Positions 1 through 12,575 of a stretch of 64,000 nucleotides of DNA are shown in pieces. The notes below the pieces were generated by a model, which was not told the origin of the DNA, made no database searches, and was given only the letters and a program-made list of their open reading frames with translations. The position numbers and the translations under genes were made by a program. Every line of letters starts with the position of its first letter. Positions within the stretch are counted from its first letter, which is position 1. The DNA comes from Anas platyrhynchos. Lineage: Eukaryota > Chordata > Aves > Anseriformes > Anatidae. The stretch is taken from the NCBI RefSeq assembly GCF_047663525.1, contig NC_092606.1:6260501-6324500 (forward strand), given 5' to 3'.

Positions 1-360
1 TTGCAGGAGATGCAGAACCATCCCCAAAAGCTCCCAGAGGCAGGGACGTGGCAGGGACACAGGAGCTGTGTGGGGCAGGAGCGCCGCAGAGCCACTGGTG
101 CGGGCTGCGATAATCCGGCGGCGGCAGCTTGATTCCTTGCCACGCCGTTACTCACGTTTGTTTACTGCAGGAAATTCATCTTTTCGGCTCATGCTGGGGA
201 TTAATTAATGGTTATGGCTTCTGTGACCCTGTGATTAACTCATTTTCACATAATTGCTTGAAGACAAAACGATGTATTAGGAGCTTTCCTCCTTCCCCAT
301 CCCCGCTCGCCATGGCCTCGGGAGGGACCCAGCAGTCAATAAGAATTTGGGTTTTCTTCC

Positions 361-377
361 TTTTTTTTTTTTTTTTT
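361..377. repeat. Poly(T) tract, 17 bases
   Basis: An uninterrupted T17 follows a TTCC lead-in. No retroposon body is recognisable beside it, so it is not clearly the tail of a minus-strand insertion. Confidence 0.9.
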
Positions 378-1246
378 GCCTTTCCCTGCTTTTATTTTGC
401 ACATCCCTTATAGATCCAGAAGAAGAAAGTCAGTGAGAAGTGGGGTCGAGAGCATGTCCCTGCAGAACCCTGTTGGCCTTTGGACTCCATGAAAAACACC
501 GACCAAATTTTGAAGGTTTGGCATTTGGGGGGCATCTCGGAAGGGCTTGGCTTTGCCCTAAGGCTGCTGCAACCTGGAGCAAACCTCTGCAGCCTCCTGA
601 TGTGAAGGGATGTGGTGGCCCCTGTGGCTTGCTGGCCTCACCCTTCATCTAGTTATTTTCAGAGAGTCCTCAAGCACCACAAGCCCTCCTTTCAAAGCTG
701 GGAAGCTCTGAATGGGGACACCAGGAGTTGTCCCTGCTTGTCCCCAAGTGCTCTGCTCTATCCAGCGTGGGACAGCTGGGGCAGGACAGGGGACAGTGAC
801 ATCTTGTCCATGGGGATGGGATGGAGGCACCCACCCAACGTAGACATGGAGAATGTGCCCATGGGGACCACGGTGCTGGGCTCAGGTTCTTGTACCAGGG
901 AGGTGTGGGGCTTGGCAGGCTGCAGGGAAGGACCCCAAAGTGAGGTCCTGCCCTGGGGCCCACCTGCAAGCAGGGAAATGAGATTAAATGAGCTGGGGAC
1001 ACTTATCTCCTGCCTCTGATGGAAGAGAGGGACGCTGGAAGGACGGTTTCCATCACACACCCATCCTGCCTGGGCCCAGCAGGAGTGAGAATAAAGTTTA
1101 AATCAAGCAATTATTTCCGTAATTTCTCCTCAGCTTCAAATGGCTTGAATTGCCAGAGGGTTTTCTGGTTTGGGTGGTTGGTGTTTTTTTTTCCTTTTCC
1201 TTTTTCATCCTATTCTTCCTCTCCCTCTTTACTGGTTCTAATTGTG

Positions 1247-1263
1247 TCATTAGTAATTAATGA
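1247..1263. promoter_or_regulatory. Palindromic homeodomain-type site
   Basis: TCATTAGTAATTAATGA has perfect six-base arms (TCATTA/TAATGA) around GTAAT and also contains TAATTA. A further TTTTTAATTAAATG lies about 25 bp downstream. The spacing resembles a dimeric paired-type homeodomain site, but no factor can be named. Confidence 0.35.
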
Positions 1264-2703
1264 CTTTGGAGGGAGACATTTTCTTTTTAATTAAATGAAG
1301 AAAAGAGGAAAGCTGCGGCGACGCACACAGCGTTCACCCTCTTGGCACGGGCAGGGCTTTCCCGAAGCAGTTTTTTCTGCCTTCCATCAGGTGGGGAAGG
1401 GGCTGGCACGAGCTCGGGGCTATTTTCTGTTCCAGCACAACCCATGTCAGAGGGGTCATCCTCGTCCAGGCGGGCAGCTCTGCTGTGCTGTGGTCACAGT
1501 GAGCTGGGGGTAAATTTAACTCCAAGAGGGACGCACTCTGAGAGCGAATTCATGCTGAGGAGTCAGGCTGGGTGGTGCACAACCTGCTCCAGACATGGCT
1601 CATCCTCCAAGGAGACCTCAGAGAAGACTTCAGGCTCTCCTGATCCCTCCGAACTGACAAGCTTTGCAGAAGCTCATCCCACTGCTGCCCTGGAAGACGA
1701 AGTGATACCAAAGTGAATACCAGACCCTAGCGATGCTCCAATGTCCCCGCTGCTGGTTTGGGAACCCTCTTCCAGAGACATCCCCGCCTCGGGGACCAGA
1801 GCATCACTTGATGCATTTCCAGCAGGATCAGCCCCTCGGCATCCCGTGCTGCAGCAGGGATCCTCCCCCTGCTTCCCGGCACCGGGAAGGAGGCTCGGGG
1901 CATATCACGTCCCAAAAGGCAATTATCCCTCCTGCCGATGCTCGTTGCTCCGTCCGAGCCGACGCGGTGCTCCATTTGTCATCGTTTGTGAGAGCAGCGA
2001 GGGGGGAGGCCACTGCCGAACGGGGACTGATTGCTTGGATGCTGGCCGGGCTGGGCAGGCAGCCTGGGCTCTGGGAAATGGCAAATCATTCCTGCACACG
2101 GGAGTTGTGTGCCGGGATCCCGGCCACCCACCTCCAGCCTCTCCCGAGACACTGGGAGGACTGGGCTGCTCCCAGGGCTGCCTGGAGGAGCACTGGGGGG
2201 CACGGGGCAGGTTTTGGGGGAGGAAAACAGCCAAATGCCTTCACTGCAGCTGTGGTGATGCTTCCCAATTTGCTTTCAGTAAAAGCAGTGAAGGAGCACT
2301 GGGGATTTGGGAGAATAAAAGGAGGAAGCCTCACGTCTGCAGATGCGCAGGACGCGGTGAGGCACAGTGGAAAAGAGGGGAATTGGCCCCAAAATTAGCA
2401 GCTGATGGCCAGGAAACAGCTCTGGAGGCTCCTGCAAGCAGCTCAGAGCAGACACTTGCCCAGCAGTCAGAGGGATTAGGGGAAAAACACAAAAATAACC
2501 TTCAAAACCTAGCAAAAAGTTCAGTCCCACGCCAGGAAAACACAAAGGAAGAAGCACAAAGAGCGCAGGGCATTTTCTAGGGCCGTTACCTGAGGTTCGC
2601 AGCTCCTCGCAGCAGCTTGGAAAAACTCCATGGCAAGAAAGGAAAATGTCAGTGGGTAACGGGGACAGAGAGCGTGTTTTGTCAGGAGCAGAGGTCTCTG
2701 CGC

Positions 2704-2745
2704 TTGGAAATAGATGTCCCTTAAGGTCCCTTCCAACCCAAGGTG
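2704..2745 (+). repeat. CR1 LINE 3'-end fragment
   Basis: The text around GGTCCCTTCCAACCCAA matches the near-terminal 3' segment of chicken-type CR1 in sense orientation, preceded by a decayed GGAANTAGATG block. The terminal ATTCTATG-type repeats are not recognisable, so only a short degraded stub remains. Confidence 0.55.
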
Positions 2746-3090
2746 TTTGGTGACCCTAAGAGGAGCCTGGGGTGGTGGGCAGCATGTTTCGTGCCCCCTG
2801 CTGGCATTACCTTGTGGCCCTGGGGTGCTCCTCACTGCCTCCCCTTTGGGACCATCGGATTTTCTCCTCCCTCTCACCCCCCTCCACCTCTCCTGCCTCT
2901 TTTGCCCCGTTTTCAGTCCTGCGAGTGGCTGGGATCCTTGCATTAGCTGCGGCTTGGAGAAAGTAATCAAGCTATTTCTAGGCAGAGAACTAATTTAATG
3001 CATGGATGACTTTAGCTCAAAAGAAGAAATAAGGACAATCAGGCATCCTAAGGGAGCAGAATAATAGGGTAATTTGCACAAGACGAGGAG

Positions 3091-3123
3091 CAAGGGGGAA
3101 AAAAAAAAAAGAAAAAAAAAAAG
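3091..3123. repeat. Interrupted poly(A) tract
   Basis: A GGGG lead is followed by A12, G and A11. It is simple sequence; no element can be assigned to it. Confidence 0.85.
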
Positions 3124-3604
3124 GACCGCTCCTTCTTTTGAATAATCTTCTTTATAAATCTTCTTTCCCCTTTTTACTTGTCACTGGCGGTGGATTTCCT
3201 GGGCTCGGTACCAGCAGTGACGTGGTTTGGTGCTTCCATGGGGTGAGATTTCCAAGCAGCTGCAAGGAAGGAAGGGAAGGGAAGGCAGGGAACGGTCCGA
3301 ACGCTTCCTTCTGGTGGTGAAACTGATGTTTGGAGCTGTCTGATGAGGTGGGAAAACAAACATCAGCGTGAAAATCAGTTGGAGGTGAATAAAAAGAAGC
3401 TTTCCCCTCCAAAGGTGTGGAAACAGGGAGGGTCCCACTTTACCAAAGGGCTCTGTGACATTATTTTCCCCTTCCCTTTACAAGAAAAAAAAACGTGACT
3501 GAAAGCAAAGCTTTCTCGTGGGAAGTTTCCATTTTGAGGAATCTCATCACCGCATTCCCCTGCCCTCCTGCATCCCTGCCTGGCTCCAGCTGCATGGCAC
3601 TGCT

Positions 3605-3627
3605 GGGGAGGGAGGGAGGGAGGGGGG
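3605..3627 (+). other. G-quadruplex motif
   Basis: Five G runs (4, 3, 3, 3 and 6) are separated by single A loops. Single-base loops give very stable parallel quadruplexes in general. There is no gene or obvious promoter at this spot. Confidence 0.75.
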
Positions 3628-5199
3628 AGAAACACAAGGCACCAACACAACAAGTAGGTCAGAGCACCATTTGTCAGCTCTTTTGCACCGGGTGGAGTGA
3701 GCGGAGCCAGCAGCTTAATGGATGGAGCTCACTTGTGAAATTACCCGGCGCAGAAACATGTGTACCTGCGGGGCACCGAGCCTGGCTCGCACGGAGGGGA
3801 GCTGTGAGCCCGTCACCAGCCAGGAAAGGCACAGCACAGCCTGCTTCTCTCCTCCTGTTTTCCTCCCCGGGGCGAGCTCTCGGGGTGTATTTTCAGACCC
3901 GCTTTCCCAGGAGCCTACCGAGTTTTCCAAGCCTCCGCTGTGCCGACTGCCAGCCCAGGGATGCTCTCCCTAGGTCCAGGCAGCCTCTATTCAGCCAGGA
4001 GAAACGTGTCGGGGGCTGGCAGTTTGTGAGTTAGGTAATTTCTTGGCCTTTTACGAAATGAAATTGGATGGGGGAAGGAGTGCAGACGGGGGAGCAGCTT
4101 TGCTCTGTGCGAAGAAAAGCCTCCATAAATCATCTTCCCCAACGCGCCGTCCTTAGAAACCTCTCCCCGGTGCTGGCAAAAGCTCCAGGGGCAGCACGTG
4201 GCTCACGGGGATGATAAATAAATCCCTCGGTGTTCCCAGGAGATTGGGGTCTCCTCCCCCCTTATTGAAGCCCCCACTAAGGGCTGTCCCCAACCCAGGG
4301 CAGAGACCCCAGCCCGGCTCCAGTCTATGGCCCTGGGGTCCTGCACCCGATGCGAGGAGCTTCTGCAGCACCCGAGGACGGGGAGCTGGAGGTGCTGGGG
4401 GCTCCTCGGGGCAGCACGAGGGTGCTGAGGTGAGCAGAGCACCAAAAGCTGAACTCTGGGTCCGGGCGGGCTGGCCAAAGGCCCCGTGGACAGCAAGGGA
4501 GAGCGCTGGGAACGAAACGTAGCATCTTATTAGTAAAGGCCATCTGAGCCTCTAATTAAAATTTGCCTAATGACCTGGCTCCTTCGTCATTTTCACTATC
4601 AGAGACATTAATTTAAAGTGACAGGTGCTTAGGCAAAGACGAAATTAATTTCTCCTTTTAAAAAAAAAATTAAAGGGGCAGAGCCCGTGTTTGGTGACGT
4701 CCCACAGGAGGAGCTGCTGCGAGCTCATCCCGGCGGGGAGGGGAGGAGGGAGAGGAAGGAGCCACACACCACAGGCATCCTTCACCCTTAATCCCTGTCC
4801 AAAAGGGGCCCAGATGATGGGCTCACAGCACCCAACAAAGCCCACCTCCACCCCCTTGGGTCATCCAGGGCCTCCTATGGCTTGACCTAAACGGGACAGA
4901 GGAATAAATCCAGAAAGCAACATCCCACCTCGCAGCAGTCCCCGCTGACTGTCCCCAAGCTGATGTCCCCAGGGAGGTGGATGCCACAGGTCCCCAAGTC
5001 CCCGCACCACCAGCTCGTGTCCATCTGCAGGTCCATCTGCCCCCACGGTGCATGCAAGAGGTCTCTGAAGATCTCACACCTTGGTTTCATCCCTGCCTGT
5101 ACCTGCACGGCGGTGCTGAGCTGCTCCCCATCCTCCTGCCCCTCGCAGCTGGGGATTCTCACGCCGCAATATTCCTCTTCGTTAAAGCAGAGGCTCTGG

Positions 5200-5440
5200 T
5201 GGATTTAGCGTTCGGCGTCTGTAGTCCGTGCCTCATCGTTCATGCCACATTGATTCTCAATTCCAGCCCTGTAGGTTATTTAATTGGGCAGATATCCCTT
5301 CAATTTTCTCCTCCAGCGATATTATTGATGGCTGAAGTCTATCCATTTCTTTGCGCGGGGCTCCGAAAGGAGCCTGTTAACAATTATAACAATAGTCAAA
5401 CACTTTGCTTTCAATTGTACTTCACAGCCCCAAATCTCAA
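5200..5440. other. AT-rich block, candidate conserved non-coding element
   Basis: It contrasts with its GC-rich flanks and is dense in TTAATTG, CAATTATAAC, TATTATTGATGG and TCAATTG words, with few CpGs. Such words match homeodomain and SOX/HMG cores. No repeat family or coding frame fits. Confidence 0.3.
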
Positions 5441-6097
5441 ACAAACCATTAAGCCCATCTTGGAAGCATTCATTGGCCTGGGTCCGGCCCCGGGATGGCT
5501 GGCACAGCCCTCCTGGCTGCAGCCACCACCGCTCCCTCTCCGTTCCCCTTGGCCACGTGCGTGCGGAGCCAGCCAGGACCCTGTGGAAACGTCCCAGCAG
5601 GAGCTGGCAGCACGGCACAGCCCTGGCCCCTTGCTCACCTAAATCACGTCAGTGCTGCCAGGTCAGATTGGGACCGATAGGACAAACGCACGAATAAATC
5701 ACAATGTGGATGCTGCAGCTGCTGGGCTGTGGCCAGAGGCGGTGAAGGGAAGCAGGAACATGTCCCAAAGGCAGCAGGGATGCGGGATGCTCTCTCTGCC
5801 CACTGCCATCCCCTCCAGCTCCTCTCACACCCACGGAGTGTGGCACAGGAAGAATTTTTCCTGAGCATCCTCTACCCCCAGGCTGCGGCAATCCTCTGGG
5901 GTGGGACAAAACCAGGCTCAAATCACCCCCAAATTCCCAGCTGTGGGGAGCAGCCCTGTCCCCTCCTGCTCCTGGATGGGGATGGATTCAGGCTTACGGG
6001 TAGGAGAAGTTTCTACCAGGAGAAACTGCAGCTGCTGGAGCAACTCTGCTGCCCCCAGCTTCCCACAAAGGACCCCAAACCCAAAGGTGAGGGTTTT

Positions 6098-6115
6098 GGG
6101 GGGGGGGGGGGGGGG
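6098..6115 (+). other. Poly(G) tract, 18 bases
   Basis: An uninterrupted G18 follows GGGTTTT. It is a strong quadruplex former and a likely assembly or sequencing error hotspot, so its exact length should not be trusted. Confidence 0.8.
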
Positions 6116-6737
6116 CAACATTTCATTTCAAGGTCTAGCCTTTTTCCTTAATTTTTGATGGATGCGGTCTCAACCTTTATGCTATCTGATAAACGGATGT
6201 TTTACTGCCGCATAAAAGCTGGAATTAGACAAATTAATTCAGTTTAAATATTACATTGGATGTTGGATGCATGGGGAGGAATAGCTGCGAACATTTTGGC
6301 CATCCCACTGCTGTCACTTGAGCTCCCCTCCCAGCAGCTCCAGGCAGGACCTTTGTCCCCAGGGGAGCTGCCAAAACCCCGGAGACATCAACGTCTGAGA
6401 TGGAAAGCCTGGAAGACCCCAGCAAATGCCATCACGGGGTGCACTTCCCCATTTCATTCATGCTTTTGCTCCTTCTCTCTGCGATTCCTCATGGAGATCA
6501 GCAGCTCCACGGCTCCCTGCCCTCCTGCACCGTGCTTGCACCCGGGCTCCACGCACAAACCCAGCAGCAAAAACACGCAGAGGGCACAGAGCTGCTGAGA
6601 CCCCTCCTTGCTCTGCAGCTAATTACTGTGGGGCCGCTGGCCGCGCATCTTCTCGGTAATTACCCGCAGGTCACAGCAGTGCCTCTCGCCGTACGAAAGC
6701 CGCACCAGTAATTTCGTGTTTCAAATCAACTCCAGGA

Positions 6738-7260
6738 GCACCCGGCGAGTCGCGCGGCGGAGGAGAAGCGAGCGCAATACGTATAATTAAACACAGTGGG
6801 GATGGCTTAATGAGCACGGAGAGGAGCAGAGCAGAGGTGGCCGGCCCATTCGGCCACCCCGAGGGGTTCCCTTTTCCCTTGGGGCTTTGGGGAGCGAATG
6901 AGGGTTTTTTTTGGGTGCAGAACTGAGGAGAAAGCTGCCAGCACTTGCCCGCCAAGGGGACTAATGGAAGTGATGCTCCTAATTGCCAGCATCTTTGGGG
7001 ACGCGTCCGAGACCAAGTGCTGATGAATAAATACAGCATCATCGTCCTCACGCCGTGTCCCTCTCTCCAAGAGGTCCCCAAAGCCGAGGACACCAGCGAG
7101 GAGGAGGAGGAGGAAGGGGAGCAGTGACTGCAGTCACCTCGAGGTGGCTCAGGACGGAGGTGTTTGTGCGGGGACCGCAGCGGGAGAAGCTCGTACGCCA
7201 TCTGCTCCCGCGTGCCCTGCATCCAGCGAGCCGGCGTGCTGCTCGTTCCGACCTGCTAAA
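6738..7260. promoter_or_regulatory. Two CpG clusters flanking an AT-rich block
   Basis: GC-rich clusters at about 6738-6785 (CGGCGAGTCGCGCGGCGG) and 7139-7250 (about 14 CpGs) flank AT-rich sequence with TAATTA and TTAATGAGC. The mix is reminiscent of unmethylated developmental enhancers. No coding frame with codon bias is present. Confidence 0.3.
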
Positions 7261-7879
7261 AATACTCCCTTAAAAAAAAAAACACAGAAAAAAGAACAAA
7301 AAAGGAGACGGGAAAATGAGAAGAGTATAAACAAAGCCTCCATGGAGACCAGAGGCCTCCCTGAGCTCTTCCCACCGTATCAACCCCCCCCCCTTTTCCC
7401 ATTTGCTCCCTCTCTGCCTCACGTTTTAGGGCAGAAATGAGCTATTTGTGGTCTGCTACAGCTCTGGGAGCAGTGCACACACACAGCCTGGCTGTGCTGT
7501 TATTTACGGAGCATTCAGGGATGGGATTCTGTCTGTAGATGGGACCTCCCCACGGAGGGATGGGTTCAGCAGCAAGCCCAGCCCCACCGCAGGAGCTCAG
7601 CCCATGGCCTCCTCCATCCCCTCCTGGTCCCTGCCTCCCCCCGGTATCCCCCAACAAGCCTCCACCTTCCAGCAGCGGTCCCAAAACCAGGATGATTTAT
7701 CCTCAAGTGCCACCAAAGGCCCCTGCCGGTGGGGAAGCCGATCAAGCCCTGCTCACAGGAGGCACGGAACAGCTCCGAGCTGTGGCAATTCCCCTTCCTT
7801 GGGCAGGGAGCAAGGAGGGAGGTAGGAAAGGGAAGGGGAAAGAAGAAGAAAAGCTCTTTCTGGGGAAATTAAATTGGAC

Positions 7880-8060
7880 TTCAGATTTACAGGGTCTTCA
7901 TTTTGTTCTGGTGATAATGAATTAAGCTCTTGCTGGCAGTTATATTGCAGCAGAAATAAGTACCGGTTAAAAGCACTTTTGGAAACTATGACTTTCATTT
8001 TAAAGCTGCCACAATTTACATTTAATCCATTCATTAATTCATTTATTTATGCTGCTCAGG
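7880..8060. other. AT-rich block, candidate conserved non-coding element
   Basis: It contains GATAATGAATTAAG, TACCGGTTAAAAG and CATTCATTAATTCATTTATTTATGC. The blend of TAAT cores and non-repetitive text is typical of vertebrate enhancers. It lies about 190 bp before a CR1 stub. Confidence 0.3.
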
Positions 8061-8251
8061 TACCAGCCCCACGTCTCTTTGCTTCCCCAGGATTCACTGT
8101 TCTCAACCACAGCCACGTGGACTCGAGGCAGGGGCAGCACACGCTTCCTTGCGGGTGTCTGGGCTCAGCCCCACACCTTGCCCCCAGGACACCTCACGTG
8201 GGAGCCCTTGGCAAACCCTCCCCTTCCTGGGGCTGAGAACAGCCCTGTCCA

Positions 8252-8320
8252 CAGCAGGGGGCTGGAAATTGATGATCAGTGAGGTCCCTTCCACCCGAAC
8301 CCTTCCATGAGTCTACGACG
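8252..8320 (+). repeat. CR1 LINE 3'-end fragment
   Basis: The order of blocks is diagnostic of a CR1 3' terminus: CAGGGGGCTGGAAATTGATGATC, then GAGGTCCCTTCCACCC, then CCTTCCATGAGTCTACGACG standing in for the terminal ATTCTATGATTCTATGAT repeats. It is 5'-truncated, as most avian CR1 copies are, and moderately diverged. Confidence 0.75.
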
Positions 8321-11300
8321 CGCAGAGGATGCACGGTGGGCTCAGTGCCCCAGCAGCCCCACGGAAAACCCCTGTCTATGAGGTCTCCTGATGTCACTTT
8401 CATTCACATGATCCAGAAAATGCATTTTTGCCTTTGCACGGCAGGAGGACAGCCACAGTGACCACGTACTCATGGTCTGACACGGAGTGAACCCACACTA
8501 GAGATGTGCACCCATGGCCGTGGAGAACATGGGGCTGGGGGATCTAGACTGGAGTTCCCATTAGCTATGGAACAGGGTGGACAAACTTCAACTGCTCTCG
8601 GGGACAGCCGTATCTACGAAGCCTTGAGAACTGCTCCCAACCTAGGAGCTCATGGACCTGCTGCCGGGCACGGGTCTCGCTCCTGGGTCTCACTGGATGG
8701 ACAAAGCCAGCAGCAGCTCGATCAGAGCCCAGTGCTGGTGCCTGGCGGAGGACACATCACCTGCTGCCAGCACCTGTGGTCCAGAGCTCTGCAAAACGGC
8801 CTCGGGATGGGGTTTTGCACCCAGAGTTTCGGGGAGGTTTATATTTATTCATAAGCATCTCTTATCTCACTGCAGCTGCTGATGCCTACACGCATTAAGG
8901 CTCTGTAATTCCTCCTTTGTCTGAGAGCAACCCGGCCAGCACGCTCCAGCGCTGCATGGCGAAGGACACAGAGGAGACAGAAAGCAGACCGGCTCCAAAA
9001 ATGTGCCCACGGAGCCCCTTCCTGAGGCTGCAGCTCCAGAAAATCCCCCGTTCCCTACAGCACAGGCGAAAAGCATTTCTGCAAGACGTGAGCTCAGCTC
9101 TGAGGATGCTCAGGACTGCAGTACCTGGTTTATTTTGGCTGGCCCGGTCCCACCTGGCACGGCTTCGTGGCTGGCTGCTCCTCGGCAAGGCGCTCGCTGC
9201 AGCCGCCGGCTCCATCGGAGCCACCAGCGCCGGGATCCCGAGTGCTCCTGTAATTTATATGGCAGTTTTCATTACTTCCCTTCTCCAAAGACTTGTTCAA
9301 TAAATTACCAGTTTATGAATTCCAAAGTGCTCTGTGCGGCCCTGAACAAAAGGGAAGGGGAAAAAAATAGAGCCCAGCCCAGCTGTAATGGCAGAGCTTT
9401 TCATCCTGGAAAGAAAGCTATTACTGCAATGATGTCCCCTTTCCCCCAGGTGGATAACGCTGCTTTCATGAGCTGGAGGGTAGCGACACCCTCTCTGTCA
9501 CTGAGTACTCAGAAGTACCCAGGGTCACCACGTGGGAGCCTCTCAGTGCCCCAAAAACCACATGGACATCGCACAGGGACCTTCCTCAGAGAGCTGAGCC
9601 ACCTGAGAGACATGGAAGGGGGAAAGAAAGTCTTTAGAATTGGTTACGCAGGGAGAAAAATTCCTCTTTCCTGGCACTTTTGGCACTTTGGCTGGCAGAG
9701 AGGGAGGCTGGCAGGGCAGAGATGTTTTGCTGGAGGTACCGAGATGTGACTTTGGCCAGAGCTGCTTCCAGCCCTGATCCCTCCCCACGTCCAGGGGCAA
9801 TGCCCAGCTGGGTTTGGGCACGGCAGCACAGGCAGGAGGCTCCATGGGTGGACACCACCCGTGAGCATCTCCCCCACGCACCATAGAAAGGAGCGGGGAG
9901 GGAAGGAGGGCGAGAGCTGAGCACAACCGCCCCTGCAGCGCTGCCTCCGGAGCCTTTCCTCTCTGCAGGGCAGCAAACATGGGGGAAAAATCAATCGATA
10001 ACCACCACCCACTGTGTCTCCATCTGTCATTGATTTATGGCCCTGCTGAAAAGCCTTGTTGTCCACAATTATTGGGCAGTCAGCTCCTATTTGCCAGGAT
10101 TTCATCACCCCTCCTTCCCACCCAGCCTCCCCAGCAGACCGCATCCTACAACGTGCAGGGCTGCAGGGGCTCCTGGAGGGTTTGGTGGCTGGTCCCAGCC
10201 ATGCCCAGACCCGTGGTGGGATGCAGTAAGGCTCAGGTGGGGCTCTCTGAGGGCCTGGGATGGCAGCAGGGATGTGGGCATCTCAACAAGCAGCACGGGG
10301 GGAAAGAGCAGGCAGGTGGACTGCAAGTAAATCCAACCAGAAAATTACATTTTGCCCTGAGTGGCTGAAAATTCAGCTTTATCTCACGAGAAACCAAAAA
10401 GCTGAGCACAAGAAGATTTCCTTTCTAGCCCTCCTGAAAACCTTCCCGGCTCGATTTTGCTCTTTTGGCCGTTTCTAGCACATGTCACGCTGACCCGGGA
10501 GGTCAAATTGATCCAGCCAACCAACCCTGGTGAGAGCAGGAGGCTGCTGGAGGAGCTCCCTGAGATACGTGCTTCATTATATCAGCGCTTCCTTGGGGGA
10601 GGAAAGGTTGTGTTGGGAAATAATTGAGTGTCCTGAGCATCAGCAAAGTGCCTGCATCTGCAAAGCCCAAACCTCGTCCTCCTGTGCTGGAGCCTGGGCA
10701 GCTCTGTTGGATCGAGCACTGAACCAGTGAGACAATGATTAGGCTTAGTTTCGGTAAGAAATGGAGATATTATGGGAGGTCTGATTGCAGAAATCTGCCC
10801 CAAAGTGAATATTTTGACCTAAATCAACTCGTGGCTAAGTGAATGACCAAATGACAATAAGGCTGCCACGCCAGGATCATCATTTTGAGCAAAGTGCACG
10901 TGGAGAGACAAAGGAATTGGTCAGGGAAATCAGCACAGACACGGATATGCAGGACATCTGGAACGGCATCACGCCAAAAGGTGTTAGAGCTGCAAGAAAT
11001 CCTGAGCGGGAGGAAATAAAACTGAAAATAAAGGCTTGTGGAGAGGAGCCTGCAAGGCAACGGGCTGAGCAGTCACTTGAAGGAAGGTGTTAGGGAGAAG
11101 CAGAGCCCCTGCCCTGGTTGCAAGGTGGAAGTCCCAAAATTAAGGCTGTGGAGGTCACAGAGTTTCCAACAAGGTGGAAATTGCACCAAAGCAGGCAGAG
11201 GGAGAACTAACTTACGAGAAGGGAATGAAACCAACAGCTAGTTACAGAGCCCCAGCACCTTTCTGGCTTCAAGACAGAAAGAACAAGGGTTGTTATTTGA

Positions 11301-12449
11301 AGAGAATACAGGAAAAAAATGAAAGCATAACTCAGGGCACAGCCCAGCACTGCTTGACCTCAGTTTTCAGCTGGGGTGAGGTTGCATGTGGAGGTAAGAG
11401 ACGTTCGAGGACGTGGAATGGGGAAGCAGGAGGCAGGAGCCAGCAGTTCCCTGGGGAGGGGAAGGACAGGCACGAGGGAGAGCATCTCTGCTCGCAATTA
11501 TTTTTACTACATCAAGACAAAGTATTATTGGTTTGGAGTACAGCACATGTGGGGGCTGTATTTAAATAGGAGATACAAGCCCATTAATCTGATCTCGTAG
11601 AGGATGAGGTTTCACGGCAGATTCAGGCGGCAGGGCTAATTGAAAGTAAGCAAATAACTGCACAAGGGTTTAACGAGGGGAGATCACGGCACACTAAGTG
11701 GATTACCACAGCCCCTCTGTCTGCAGGATCAACTGCTCGCAGCCACCCCGACAGAGCCGAGGGACCTGGAGCTGGAGGCTACAGGAGCACACAGAAGAAA
11801 CGTGGCACGGGCTATGGCAGAAAAAGGCAGAGAGGCAGAAAGGGCAAGGCAGGGAGATGAGAAGCTGCAGCACCTCCATGTCAGACACATCTCGAAGATG
11901 CTTTCAGAAATCTGCAGGTGGGAACCAGCCCATGACCACAGCGGCACCAGAGGACCACCGCCTGCCTCCACACAAAAAGCCTCCTTTTATTTGATAAAAT
12001 GAGATTCCCTTAATCTGCCTGAGGCATACAGCGCGGCCGAGCCCGCTGAGCGCTTTTAACACAGCCCTCGTCCCCCAGGTGAGATCGGATGTGGAACAGG
12101 AATATTGCAATATTGCACCGCCGGACTTGAGTACCCGAGAAGTGGACTGAAATCGTGGCATCACGGCGCGAGGTGCAAGGCCAGGCACTTGGGTTTAAAA
12201 TATTCCTCTCTGCATTTTTGCCAGTCCCTCAGAAAGAGGGCTGGATTGATGAAAGGAGGATTACGAGACAACGGCACCATATGGCTGTGAATGAGACTAA
12301 TGCAGCCTCAGCCGCAGAGGGGAGAAGCACATCCCACATGTAGGGTGAGGATTAATGCTGCTATACGGAGCAGACAACCTGGGATCCAGGCATCTGCCTG
12401 CAGGAGAGGAGGGAGCCTGTGCTGGCAAAGCAGAAGCCAGGAGGGAATA

Positions 12450-12575
12450 TCACTGCCAGCTATAAATACATCAGGGTCTAAATACGCAGAAGGGAGAAAA
12501 GCTGTTGAAGCCAGGAGACAATGTTGGCACAGGGACAAACGGGCAGGAGCTGGCTGTGAAGAAGGGTTGGAGGAA
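12450..12575 (+). repeat. Old CR1 LINE fragment, 3' region
   Basis: Runs such as CTATAAATACATCAGGG, a GGGAGAAAAGCTGTTGAAG block, GACAATGTTGGCACAGGGAC and a diverged TGGCTGTGAAGAAGGGTTGG occur in the order found near the 3' end of older CR1 subfamilies. No coding capacity remains. Flanks on both sides are unrecognised, so it is an internal relic. Confidence 0.65.

Larger units (their letters stand above)
1..5199. other. Non-coding interval
   Basis: No gene is supported. It holds poly(T) and poly(A) tracts, a homeodomain-type palindrome at 1.25 kb, a CR1 stub at 2.7 kb and a G4 motif at 3.6 kb. The long open frame at 1741-2580 lies in GC-rich sequence that is also open in another + frame and on the minus strand, with no splice-flanked structure. 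AT-rich patches at about 190-265 and 4530-4690 are TAAT-rich but short. Confidence 0.6.

Noticed and set aside
1741..2580. Longest open frame, 279 codons, with Cys-rich patches
   Set aside because: Codon third positions are unbiased (roughly 60% GC, like the background), an overlapping + frame and the minus strand are also largely open, and the Cys spacing does not fit a zinc-finger pattern. Read as chance in GC-rich DNA.
11480..11700. Possible CR1 ORF2 remnant (AAGCCCATTAATCTGATCTC and following text)
   Set aside because: Faintly similar to the CR1 pre-RT region, but the similarity breaks after about 130 bp and needs too many gaps to claim.
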